NCBI GenBank assembly: GCA_022822725.1
Contig: JAJEAN010000007.1
Location: forward strand, 874,382-938,381
Origin: Candidatus Latescibacterota bacterium
Lineage (GTDB): Bacteria; JAAXHH01
Direction of reading: 5' to 3'
DNA: 64,000 bases
Made by a program: the position numbers and the translations under genes. The notes beneath the pieces were generated by a model that made no database searches, had not been told where the DNA came from, and saw only the letters and a list, made by a program, of their open reading frames with translations. Below are positions 53,474 through 62,187 of the stretch, piece by piece. Within the stretch, counting starts at the first letter, position 1. Each line of letters opens with the position of its first letter.

Positions 53474-54670
53474 ATGAGACCGAGTGCTTTTGCCGACTGG
53501 AGCATCCTGCTGGCGCTCTGGTTCATGATGTTCGCCGCAAGCAGCCAGACGATCATCATGACGCCGATACTGCCTATCGTGGAGGAGCAGTTCGATGTGC
53601 CCCGGGTATACCTCGGCGCCCTGGTCTCGGCCTATTCGATCATGCTCGGGTTGTGCGCGCTGGTCACCGGGCCACTCTCGGACGCGATGGGCCGGAGACG
53701 TACTCTCATGATCGGCACCGGGGCCATGTGCGTGACCCTATTCATGCACAGCTTCGTTACGGACTTTGCTTCACTTGTGCTCATCCGTTGTTTGTCCGGC
53801 ATGGCCGCCGGCATCCTCAGCGGCGTCGCGCCGGCCTATATCGGGGATCATTTCCCGCCGGAGCGGCGGGGCTGGGCCAATGGCGTGGTCATGACCGCCG
53901 TTGCCGTGGGACAGATCGTGGGCATCCCGGGCGGTACGCTGCTGGCTGACCGGTTCGGTTTTGCCGCGCCTTTCGTCTGTTTCGCGGCGCCCATGATACT
54001 CTCCTTCGTCCTGGTCTGGAGGCTGGCCCTGCAGCCGGCCGTGGCCCGGGCGCGCCTGACTTCGATCGGATCGGTCGTCGGGCGCTACGCGGCCATGTTC
54101 ACGACGCCAGCGACCGCGGCGGCCGTCGGCGCCTACTGCATGATGTTCTCGGGGATCGCCTTCTACGTGATCTACCTGGTCGTTTGGATCAAGGAGACCT
54201 ACGGGGTGACGGGCGACGAGGTGGCGTCCCTATTCATGGTCTCCGGCATCGCCAGCGTCATCGTGGGTCCCTGGGCCGGACGGCTTTCGGACCGGATCGG
54301 CCGGAAGGTCCTGGTCGTGGGCGGCTGCCTGGGACTTTTCGTCCTCATGACCCTGACGACGGCCATCATGACGGATTTCTGGATCGCCTACCCGCTCTTT
54401 TTCGCCATCATGGTGCTCGTTTCGGCCCGCATGGGACCCTTCCAGGCGCTGCTGTCCGAGATCGTGCCGGCGGAACGGCGCGGTTCGCTGATGAGCCTGA
54501 GTATCGCCACCGGCCAACTGGCCATGGGATTATGCAGTGCGGTCGCCGGCGTCGTCTATACCGAGGTCGGTTACGTATCCAGCTCTGTAATCGGTGGTAC
54601 GGGTATGCTCGTCATGGGCTTTCTCATATGGCGGTACATCCCCGAAACGCGGAAGGCAGCGAGGGGTTGA
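53474..54670 (+). CDS. MFS transporter (drug-efflux-like)
   Basis: 398-residue major-facilitator protein with about twelve helices. After helix 2 comes the DAMGRRRTL loop (MFS motif A), and the C-terminal half has GRLSDRIGRKVLV. The pattern PILPIVEEQFDVP at the first extracytoplasmic loop is typical of drug-H+ antiporters of the EmrD/Bcr type. Substrate unknown. It follows the divergent pyrophosphatase gene. Confidence 0.85.
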   Translation: MRPSAFADWSILLALWFMMFAASSQTIIMTPILPIVEEQFDVPRVYLGALVSAYSIMLGLCALVTGPLSDAMGRRRTLMIGTGAMCVTLFMHSFVTDFASLVLIRCLSGMAAGILSGVAPAYIGDHFPPERRGWANGVVMTAVAVGQIVGIPGGTLLADRFGFAAPFVCFAAPMILSFVLVWRLALQPAVARARLTSIGSVVGRYAAMFTTPATAAAVGAYCMMFSGIAFYVIYLVVWIKETYGVTGDEVASLFMVSGIASVIVGPWAGRLSDRIGRKVLVVGGCLGLFVLMTLTTAIMTDFWIAYPLFFAIMVLVSARMGPFQALLSEIVPAERRGSLMSLSIATGQLAMGLCSAVAGVVYTEVGYVSSSVIGGTGMLVMGFLIWRYIPETRKAARG

Positions 54671-54736
54671 CGGGCGGCAGGCTATGGCAGCCGGTTGGTC
54701 AAGCCGACTGCACCTATCATGGCCGACACGGTCCGC

Positions 54737-55546
54737 TCAGGTCGATGGGGCGTGCAGCGTGTCCACGAATTCGGCGACGACGGCGTTAAACCGGTCGGGT
54801 TCTTCGTAGAACAGTGCGTGGCCGCTGCCCTCGAAGACTTCCATGCGCGCACCGGGGATGTTTTCGTACATGTACCTGCAGCCGGGAAAGGCGCCGCTGC
54901 GGCCGCCTGTCGCAATCAGGACAGGGAGATCGATGGAAGGCAGCATGGGACGCCAGTCCTGCGCCTGGTAATCGGGGCCGAGGGTGACGCCTTGGGCGGG
55001 CGTGTTTTCCCTGCTCTCCTCCAGCAGCACATCCAGTGCGGCGTCAGAGACGTCCAGTGAGACGAACATTTTCTTTAGTTCCCGGCGCCTGTGCTCCGAC
55101 TCGTCTCCCGGTGGCGGTTCGGTCTCGGGTTCAGGCGGGTCGTCCGGCGGATCGTGGACTTCGATGCTGGGTACTTCGTCCACCAGCACGGCCCCTTTGA
55201 GTCGGTAACTCCGGAAAAGTTCGATGTAGGAGAGGACGGTCCGGGCGCCGATGGACCAGCCGACCAGCGTGACTTCATCGAGCTCCAACGTTTCGATGAT
55301 CTCCCGCACGTCCATGGCGTACCGGGCCGTGCGATGGCCCCACGGTGTCTTGTCCGACCGGCCGTTGCCCCGGGTATCGGCGGCGATGACCCGGAAGCGT
55401 CGGGACAGGACCGGAATCTGTTTGCTCCACCAGCCCTTGCTCAGTCCACCGCCATGGATCAGGACGACAGGCTTGCCCCGACCCGTGTCTTTGTAGTACA
55501 GCCGGACGCCGTCGTTGGCTTCGACGAAACCGGTGCGTTTCTCCAA
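54737..55546 (-). CDS. alpha/beta-hydrolase fold protein
   Basis: 269-residue hydrolase. The oxyanion region is HGGGLSKGWW, the nucleophile elbow is GWSIG (S98) and the catalytic His is H243 (GSGHALFYEEP). The acid near IATGG lacks the usual Asp, so another acidic residue (for example in LVDEVPS near 123) may serve. A Pro/Asp/Glu-rich cap segment (PPDDPPEPETEPPP) lies near 133-147. Esterase, lipase or haloalkane-like activity is possible. Confidence 0.8.
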   Translation of the reverse strand: MEKRTGFVEANDGVRLYYKDTGRGKPVVLIHGGGLSKGWWSKQIPVLSRRFRVIAADTRGNGRSDKTPWGHRTARYAMDVREIIETLELDEVTLVGWSIGARTVLSYIELFRSYRLKGAVLVDEVPSIEVHDPPDDPPEPETEPPPGDESEHRRRELKKMFVSLDVSDAALDVLLEESRENTPAQGVTLGPDYQAQDWRPMLPSIDLPVLIATGGRSGAFPGCRYMYENIPGARMEVFEGSGHALFYEEPDRFNAVVAEFVDTLHAPST

Positions 55547-55621
55547 TGCCTGGATTCCTCAGCTTGATCTCAGGTTCCGCCCTCAGTGTCTGCGTGTTCA
55601 CTTTCTGCACACTCAGATTCT

Positions 55622-55687
55622 ATGCCTACAGTCTCCGCGCCTTCAGTCTCCGCACCCTTAAACTCCGCGCTCTCAGACTCCGCGCCG
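55622..55687. repeat. 15-bp tandem repeat between adaptor and hydrolase genes
   Basis: Units of the form GCCTTCAGTCTCCGC and ACCCTTAAACTCCGC repeat four to five times. The array lies just after the adaptor gene's stop codon. Confidence 0.75.
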
Positions 55688-56869
55688 TCAGTTCACCCGG
55701 GGTTCGACGCCGAGTCCGTCGGATATCCGCGCACCAGGATGAAGGACGACCTGGTCCCCTTCCGCGAGGCCCTCAAGTATTTCGGCTTCAATACCATTCC
55801 GCTGGCCCAGAGATACGATACGGGAGGCAGCCACCCCGTCTTCTATCACGAATACGCCCCAGTCTTCTCCGACCCGGAAGAGGGCGCTGGACGGAATCCT
55901 GAGCGCGTCCGCTTTCTCCCAGACGACGATCCGTCCCGTGACACGATACCCGTCGCCCAGTTCCGGCGGGGTTTCGTCGAGGTCCACGATCACGTTGACG
56001 CGCTGTTCGTCCACACCCAGGGCGGACACCCGCGTAAAGGCCGCCGGCTCGACGCGGCTCACGGTGCCGGCAAGCGGATCAGGCCCGCCCCATTCCTCGA
56101 TCCATACGGCCTGGCCGACATCTACCTTCACGGCATCGGTGGACAACACGTCGATCATGACTTCCATGTCCCCAGGATCGCCCACTTCCAGCAGGGGCGT
56201 ACCCGCGGCGACTACCCGTTCGCTTTCTTCGAACAGGCGCAGTACCCGGCCATCTACAGGTGAGGCGACGGAGAGAATCGCCTTCGCGTCGCCCCGCTCT
56301 TCCTGCAGGGCCAGCAAGGCCGCCTGGGCGACCTCGTGTTCGGAGACTGCGGCCCGGTGGCGAAAGAGGGAAGATTCCAGGGAACGTTCGGCGACAGTCG
56401 CCACGTGTACGGCGCGCTCCAGACGCTCTCTGGAGATGCTGCCGCTGGCCGCGAGTTGCTCGGCCCGTTCGCGTCCGCGGACCGCTTCTTCCTGCTCGAC
56501 CCGCGCGCGGGCGACGTTTGCCTCGGCCTCTCGGACCAGGGCCTCCGCCGTTTCTATCCGGGCCCGGGCCTCCGCGGACTCGCGGGACCCCAGGGGCGAG
56601 GGCGTGATGCGCGCCAGCACATCCCCTCTGTCGACCCGGTCGCCTTCATTCCACTGCGGCCTGGCGAGCCGCCCGGACGCCGGCGCCGTGATCAGGTAGC
56701 GCTGCTTGACCCGGGTTCGGCCTTCTTCGCTGATCGTCACGCGCATGGGGCCCACTTCCGCGGTCCCCGTGTCGACGAGCATAGGTGTAGGCATGAACGC
56801 GCGGACGAGGAGTACCAGGACGACCGCGAGGATGACAAAGAGCACAACGTGTTTGCGTCGAAGTTTCAT
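55688..56869 (-). CDS. periplasmic adaptor (HlyD/MacA-like) of an ABC efflux system
   Basis: 393-residue membrane-fusion protein. One N-terminal helix (residues 9-25) precedes a biotinyl-lipoyl-like hairpin (PASGRLARPQWNEGDRVDRGDVLARI), a long alpha-helical hairpin (about 80-190) and beta-barrel domains. This resembles adaptors of the MacAB type. It is 13 bases downstream of the permease gene. With the ATPase and permease it would move a substrate from periplasm or inner membrane outward. Confidence 0.85.
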   Translation of the reverse strand: MKLRRKHVVLFVILAVVLVLLVRAFMPTPMLVDTGTAEVGPMRVTISEEGRTRVKQRYLITAPASGRLARPQWNEGDRVDRGDVLARITPSPLGSRESAEARARIETAEALVREAEANVARARVEQEEAVRGRERAEQLAASGSISRERLERAVHVATVAERSLESSLFRHRAAVSEHEVAQAALLALQEERGDAKAILSVASPVDGRVLRLFEESERVVAAGTPLLEVGDPGDMEVMIDVLSTDAVKVDVGQAVWIEEWGGPDPLAGTVSRVEPAAFTRVSALGVDEQRVNVIVDLDETPPELGDGYRVTGRIVVWEKADALRIPSSALFRVGEDWGVFVIEDGVAASRIVSLGQRNGIEAEILEGLAEGDQVVLHPGARISDGLGVEPRVN

Positions 56870-56882
56870 TTCGGCCTCTCGC

Positions 56883-59249
56883 TTATTCCTGGATTTTCAA
56901 CACACCGATCATATCGAGGTGGCGCAGTTGTCTGTGGACCACGTACGCGGACACCACGGCCGCCGCGCCAACGACCAGGAAGGCGAACGCGTAGGTCTTT
57001 CCGGTAATGACCAGGGGCATCCGGTAGAGTTCCTGGGCGGTAGCGTCCACGGCAAGATAACACAAACCCCATCCGATTAGAAACCCAATCGGTATCGCCA
57101 TGAGGGTCACGATGGCCTGCTCGCCCAGGAGGACCACCGAAATCTCCCGTTCCGTGAAACCGAGCACGCGCAGGCTCGCCATTTCGCGGTTTCGTTCTTC
57201 CAGGGCGATGCGGGCGCCGTTGTACACCATGCCGCAGGCGATAATGCACGCGAAAACGGTCAGCGTGAACGTGGTGGCACTCGTGCTTTCGGCAATGGAG
57301 TCTTCAAATCCCTTGATCACCGCCTCGCGGACGGCGACGCCCGCCACGGCAGGCGTCTCTTTCAGCGTGGCATACAACGCGTCCGCCCTGAGCGGATCAA
57401 CGGAGAGATACGCGCCGGAGATCGTACTGCCCTCGCCCAGGAAACGGTTCAGCGCGCGGTTGTCCATGTAGGCGGAAATGCCGATCAATTCATCGACGAG
57501 CAGGGATACCGGCAACCGGCCCTGCATCCTTGATCCTTCCAGGACTTCGACGGCCACCATGTCGCCCTCCCGGACCGCCAGGAGATCGGCCAGCGTCCGG
57601 GTCAATACGACGCCTTCCGGAGGCAGGGACTGAGTCTGTCCGTCGCGGTCGATCAGCTGTCTCAATTCACCGGCCGGATCGAGCCCGTTGATGGACGTCT
57701 GCTTCATTCGATGCCCCGACCGGAGCCTGACGGGGACGGCGCGGTAGGGTTCGGAACGGACGACCCCGGGAAGATGGGACAGTTCGAACCGGGCCCTTGC
57801 GGGACGCGGCCCGGCGAAGACGACCGCGGCGTCGTCACGCTGTACGGTGCGGAACTGGTAGTCGATCAGGTATTCGATCGAGTCGAAGGTAAACCGCCCC
57901 ATGACCAGGATCGCCACCGCCATGGCGATACCGAAAGCGGAAAGCAGGGTCTTGACCGGCTTCCGTTCCATGTTGCGGAAGATCATTCGCCATACGGGGG
58001 TGAGCAATTGGTGCACGCCCAGGCGTTCCATGGCCAGCGGCCTGAAGTGGGCGGGAGAATCCGGCCGCATCGCTTCGGCGGGAGGCAGGGACATGGCCGA
58101 CCGCAGCGCGTGCAGCGTGCCGAGGAACGCGGCGGACACGCTGATTATCGCAGCGAGGGCTATGACATCGTAATTCAACTCGTAGACCAGGTCGGGGAAC
58201 CGGTAATAATCCTGGTACAATGCGGTGAGCGGCCTGCCGAGCAGGAAGCCGCCCACGATGCCGAGGAGGGTGCCGCCGGATATTGCCAGGAAGGCGAATT
58301 TGAGGTAATGCCACCCGATCGAGAGATTGTTGTACCCGAAGGCCTTCATGATGGCGATCTGATCCCGCTGGGCCCGTACCATGCGGGAAAACACGATGTG
58401 CAGCAGGAGCGCCGCGATCCCGAGAAAAACGGCCGGCGTGAAGTTGCTGGATACGCTCAGGCCGATGATTTCATCCATCAGAAACCGGTGGGAGATCTGG
58501 CTATCCCTGCCGTAAGCGCCCGTACTGCCATAGGGCTCTAGTATGAGATCCATCCGGTCGATCACGTCCATTTCGCGTGCCTCCGACGACAGGGCGACGG
58601 ACAGGTCGTTGAACCCGCCCTCCATGTCGAAAGCCGCGCCCAGGGCGTCCCTGGCCATCCAGATCACGCCGAAGCGCAGGTTGTCCGGGAAGATGGATCC
58701 GGTGCCCTGTACCTCGTAGACGTATTCGGGCGAAAGGCCGATGCCGACGACGCGAAGCGCTTTCTGCCGGCCGTTAATCACCGCGCCGATCCAATCGTCG
58801 GGCGCCAGACCGTTGGCTTTCGCGAAGGCTTCGCTGATGATGACTTCCTCCGGCCTCCCGACCGCCGGGTAGCGGCCTTCCTGGATCGCCACGTCGTTGA
58901 GCACCGGCCTGCGTCGTTCAGGCATGGAGACCAGCCGGCCTGTGGCGGGTTCGTCCAGGCCGGGCACGTCCAGGTTCACATCCATCACGATCCGGGTGCG
59001 GACCCTTGAAATACCGGGGATCCCGGCGATTTCCTCCGCGGTGGACGCCGGCGCCCGTTTTATGCCGGCGAATACATCGGCGAACCGGTAACTCGCGTAG
59101 TAGGATTCCTGGGACTTGAGCAGGGAGATATAGGTGTGGCGCGAGGAGACGTAAAGCATGATGCCGCAGGCCATAACCAGGGTGATGGCGATGACCTGGC
59201 CGCGCATGCGGCCCAGTTCGCGGAACACCTTGCGGTTCAGGATGGTCAT
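56883..59249 (-). CDS. ABC transporter permease (FtsX/MacB type)
   Basis: 788-residue permease with two FtsX units: an N-terminal helix, a large periplasmic domain, and two clusters of three helices (about 270-385 and 680-780). ILNRKVFRELGRMRGQVIAI is the typical start. Each FtsX unit belongs to type VII ABC transporters that work by mechanotransmission. Length suggests both halves fused in one chain. The neighbouring ATPase and adaptor complete the system. Substrate unknown. Confidence 0.85.
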   Translation of the reverse strand: MTILNRKVFRELGRMRGQVIAITLVMACGIMLYVSSRHTYISLLKSQESYYASYRFADVFAGIKRAPASTAEEIAGIPGISRVRTRIVMDVNLDVPGLDEPATGRLVSMPERRRPVLNDVAIQEGRYPAVGRPEEVIISEAFAKANGLAPDDWIGAVINGRQKALRVVGIGLSPEYVYEVQGTGSIFPDNLRFGVIWMARDALGAAFDMEGGFNDLSVALSSEAREMDVIDRMDLILEPYGSTGAYGRDSQISHRFLMDEIIGLSVSSNFTPAVFLGIAALLLHIVFSRMVRAQRDQIAIMKAFGYNNLSIGWHYLKFAFLAISGGTLLGIVGGFLLGRPLTALYQDYYRFPDLVYELNYDVIALAAIISVSAAFLGTLHALRSAMSLPPAEAMRPDSPAHFRPLAMERLGVHQLLTPVWRMIFRNMERKPVKTLLSAFGIAMAVAILVMGRFTFDSIEYLIDYQFRTVQRDDAAVVFAGPRPARARFELSHLPGVVRSEPYRAVPVRLRSGHRMKQTSINGLDPAGELRQLIDRDGQTQSLPPEGVVLTRTLADLLAVREGDMVAVEVLEGSRMQGRLPVSLLVDELIGISAYMDNRALNRFLGEGSTISGAYLSVDPLRADALYATLKETPAVAGVAVREAVIKGFEDSIAESTSATTFTLTVFACIIACGMVYNGARIALEERNREMASLRVLGFTEREISVVLLGEQAIVTLMAIPIGFLIGWGLCYLAVDATAQELYRMPLVITGKTYAFAFLVVGAAAVVSAYVVHRQLRHLDMIGVLKIQE

Positions 59250-59275
59250 GGCAGTTACGCTCCGCGGAATGCAGC

Positions 59276-59998
59276 CTACCAGCTCAATTCGTCCGGCCGT
59301 TTCTTCGCCTTATTGGCGTACACCTCGACGATCTCGCCGCTGCGCAGGCGGATGACCCGGTCGGCCATGTCGGCGATCGCCGCGTTGTGGGTGATGACCG
59401 CGGTCGTGGTGCCCAGCGTGCTGTTGACCTTCTCGATGACTTCCAGGACCCGCTTGCCCGTCGTATAGTCCAGGGCGCCGGTGGGCTCATCGCACAGGAG
59501 CACTTCGGGGCGTTTGGCGATGGCCCGGGCAATAGCCACGCGTTGCTGCTCACCGCCCGACATCTGGGCCGGAAAGTGGTGCATCCGCGGCTGGAGACCC
59601 ACGAGGCCCAGGGCATCTTCCGCCGTCATCGGGTCCTCTGCGATCTCGGTGACCAGCTCCACGTTCTCCAACGCGGTGAGGCTCGGGATCAGGTTGTAGA
59701 ACTGGAATACGAATCCCACGGACCTTCTTCGGAAACCGGTCCTATCGGCCTCGTCCGCCCCGGTCATTTCCCTTTCCCGATAGTAGACCTGGCCGCCCGA
59801 CGGCACGTCGAGACCGCCCAGGATGTTGAGCAGCGTCGACTTTCCGCTTCCCGAAGCCCCCAGGAAGACGGCCAGCTCACCGGCGTACAGGTCCAGGTCG
59901 ACCCCGCGGAGGGCGGTAACGTCCACCTCGCCCATGCGGTAGACCTTGGAAATACTACGCGCGCGGAAAACCGGTTCGGTCTGAACAGTGCTCATCAA
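59276..59998 (-). CDS. ABC transporter ATPase (LolD/MacB-like)
   Basis: 240-residue ATPase. Walker [10 protein letters not shown] (47-55), signature [16 protein letters not shown], Walker [12 protein letters not shown], and H-loop TTAVITHN. This is the LolD/MacB class that pairs with FtsX-type permeases. It is the first gene of the three-gene operon, 26 bases before the permease. Confidence 0.95.
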   Translation of the reverse strand: MMSTVQTEPVFRARSISKVYRMGEVDVTALRGVDLDLYAGELAVFLGASGSGKSTLLNILGGLDVPSGGQVYYREREMTGADEADRTGFRRRSVGFVFQFYNLIPSLTALENVELVTEIAEDPMTAEDALGLVGLQPRMHHFPAQMSGGEQQRVAIARAIAKRPEVLLCDEPTGALDYTTGKRVLEVIEKVNSTLGTTTAVITHNAAIADMADRVIRLRSGEIVEVYANKAKKRPDELSW

Positions 59999-60043
59999 GC
60001 GATCTTCCTGTGTATCTATCGTGGCGTACCTATCCTGCCGGCC

Positions 60044-61792
60044 CTACCTGCTCCACGGATACCGGGCCGTCGGCTGATTGACGTAGCGCTGGAGGCCCAG
60101 CGTCAACCGCGCGCCGCATCCCGGCGCCAGGCGCACCGTGAAATCGGTATCGTCCACGGAAACCCGGCGGCCGTCGTGCTCGATTTCGCTTACCCGGTGC
60201 TCCCCGTAAGCGCCGCCCTGGACGGTCACGGTACGCGCATCGACCGGATTGACGTTCACCAGGTGCACGTCGAGGCCATCGGCATCTATCCGGTCGACCA
60301 GTGTGGCCACGTCCTCCGGGACGCCGGGCCTGCCGCGGACCGGATCGAAGTACCAGAGCCGGCAGTGGAGTGGGCGGGCGTAGGCCGGCCTTGGGCCGCC
60401 GGTCATGAGGTTCACGAGGGTCTCGATCCGCGCCGGGTTGAAGGGATTGGGATTGTCCGAAAGCCGCGTATCCGGCGTCGACGTGTCATTGCGGATCTTC
60501 TCCACCTGGCCTCGCAGATCGTCGAAATCCTGTCTCAGGGCGTCCACGGGAAAGCCGGGATTCGACCCGTCCAGGTATTTCAGCCAGGGCTGATCTCCGG
60601 TCAACGTCCGGTCGGCGGGATTCATGGACCAGTCGTACACCTCGACGGCACCCCGGTCGTATGGTTCGGGCGCGTAATCATACCAGCCATCGTCGCCGTG
60701 CATGTGGGGATACATGGTGACGCCGTCCACGGTCTTCCTGTTGGCGTTGACCGACTCGAGGACGGTGCGCCAGACGTCCACGTACTTTTGGTCTCCGGTG
60801 AGCAGCAGGGCGTTTCCGAAGCCGTCCACCGCGTGGGCGACGGCGTTCAGGGTGAAATTGTCCAGCCGGCCGTGGCGATGGGCGAAGACTTTGTGGTTCC
60901 ATCCGTAGACGCCGCCCCACCACTTGCCGTCGCAGGCCCCGCCGATGACGCCGTCCAGCCCGATGTTCGAGGGGATCACGCCCCCGTTGGCATAGGTGCG
61001 CTCCACCCAGGCGTCGGCGTATTCGAGGATCCAGTCCCTGTACTTCGCCTCGCCGGTGAGGGCATAGGCGTTGAAGGCCAGACCCGTGCACGTGAGGTTC
61101 AGCGGATGGTCGCCGGCCACGTCGTTGTAGGTCTCGAACCGCTCGCACATCTCCGCGTAGTCACGCTGGCCGTGAAGCAGGTCGAACCGGCCGTCTTCCA
61201 GCGGGTCGCCAACCCAGTCCAGGGCCGTGGTCTTGCGCAGCATCGGCCCCCGGCTGCCGTTGAACATGCTTCGGATCAACCGGCGTTCCGGATCGTAGTT
61301 CTTCGCCCCGGGATCCTCGTCCATGTAGAAACCGGCGAACCTTCTCGTCCGCCGGATGTGGTTTTCGTCGTCCGGATCGCAGTTGCCCAGCAGGTTGAAC
61401 ACCACCAGGCCCTCGGCGTGGTGGGCCCAGTCACTGTGCACCGGGAATTCCTTGTAGTACATGCCGTCCCGGGCAAAGGGCACGTCGACGGTCTTCGCTT
61501 CGGTGTATTGGCGGATGTGGCCGTCCTGGGCCGTCTTGCACATGTCCAGGATGCGGTCTCCACCGCCGAGCAGGTAGACGACGGGCCAGTTCGCCAGGTT
61601 CTCGATGGCATCGTCCGGTCCGTCGAGGGCGCCCCATCGGGGCACGCATTCCAGGTATCCCTTCTCGTCGAAGTACTTGTCGTAAAACAACTCGAGGGCC
61701 TGGGACATGGAGCGGATGAGGGCGCGCTGGAGCAAAGCCCACTGCGGCGGTCCCTTGGGGGTGTCGATGTTGATCGTGATGCGACCTGGCAT
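60044..61792 (-). CDS. uncharacterised 582-residue protein, probable alpha/alpha-toroid
   Basis: Large protein without a signal peptide. The central 300 residues alternate helices and conserved aromatic/acidic loops (HSDWAHHAEGLVVFNLLGN, LTGEAKYRDWILEYADAW, GGVIPSNIGLDGVIGG). This suggests an (alpha/alpha)6 barrel as in glycoside hydrolases or lyases, followed by a beta-rich C-terminal domain. I do not recognise a catalytic motif. The neighbouring LamG and sulfatase genes make a role in glycan processing conceivable. Confidence 0.5.
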   Translation of the reverse strand: MPGRITINIDTPKGPPQWALLQRALIRSMSQALELFYDKYFDEKGYLECVPRWGALDGPDDAIENLANWPVVYLLGGGDRILDMCKTAQDGHIRQYTEAKTVDVPFARDGMYYKEFPVHSDWAHHAEGLVVFNLLGNCDPDDENHIRRTRRFAGFYMDEDPGAKNYDPERRLIRSMFNGSRGPMLRKTTALDWVGDPLEDGRFDLLHGQRDYAEMCERFETYNDVAGDHPLNLTCTGLAFNAYALTGEAKYRDWILEYADAWVERTYANGGVIPSNIGLDGVIGGACDGKWWGGVYGWNHKVFAHRHGRLDNFTLNAVAHAVDGFGNALLLTGDQKYVDVWRTVLESVNANRKTVDGVTMYPHMHGDDGWYDYAPEPYDRGAVEVYDWSMNPADRTLTGDQPWLKYLDGSNPGFPVDALRQDFDDLRGQVEKIRNDTSTPDTRLSDNPNPFNPARIETLVNLMTGGPRPAYARPLHCRLWYFDPVRGRPGVPEDVATLVDRIDADGLDVHLVNVNPVDARTVTVQGGAYGEHRVSEIEHDGRRVSVDDTDFTVRLAPGCGARLTLGLQRYVNQPTARYPWSR

Positions 61793-62187
61793 AAATATGG
61801 GTACCCGATGTCTTGCTTTAGAATGAATACGATGGGATTGACTATTGTAGAAGTAGTTGCGCAGTTCCGAACGATCAGGCTTTTCGGCACGGCAAGGAAT
61901 CCGGGACCGGGACCTGGCCGGCCGAACAGGACTGCAGCCTATTTTATTGAACTGACTGCATTTACGTTCTCGTTCTGTTCATAATATCTAGCAAAAAGAT
62001 ATGCTCGAATCCGCGCATCGTCAAGCGGATCATGGATCGCACAAAAGGGACTTCCCCGGCGGTTCGCGCACGGCGTTTTTCGGCACGGTGCATCCACGTC
62101 CGTGTATCCGTAGTGTGTCCTCATTGTCAGATTTCGCGGGCCGAATCGGCCTGGAAGCGGGCCAGCCGGCCTGGAAGGAAGTAACGG
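61793..62187. other. intergenic region with a small Cys-rich ORF
   Basis: About 395 bases between divergent genes. It contains the small ORF listed at 61939-62124. The rest shows only simple GC-rich sequence and no clear promoter. Confidence 0.5.
61939..62124 (-). CDS. putative small zinc-finger-like protein
   Basis: 61-residue frame from ATG 62124. The segment CRKTPCANRRGSPFCAIHD has a C-x4-C-x8-C-x2-H pattern typical of small zinc-binding motifs that occur in host and phage proteins. Preceding residues are TDVDAP. No strong Shine-Dalgarno is seen, and the ORF extends further upstream in frame without a better start. It could be real or chance. Confidence 0.4.
   Translation of the reverse strand: MRTHYGYTDVDAPCRKTPCANRRGSPFCAIHDPLDDARIRAYLFARYYEQNENVNAVSSIK

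Noticed and set aside
59387-61984. Rightward 865-codon open frame
   Set aside because: It lies opposite the ABC ATPase and the 582-residue protein genes, both of which have clear protein-like sequence; its own product is His/Val/Gly-rich and repetitive as expected of a GC-rich antisense shadow.
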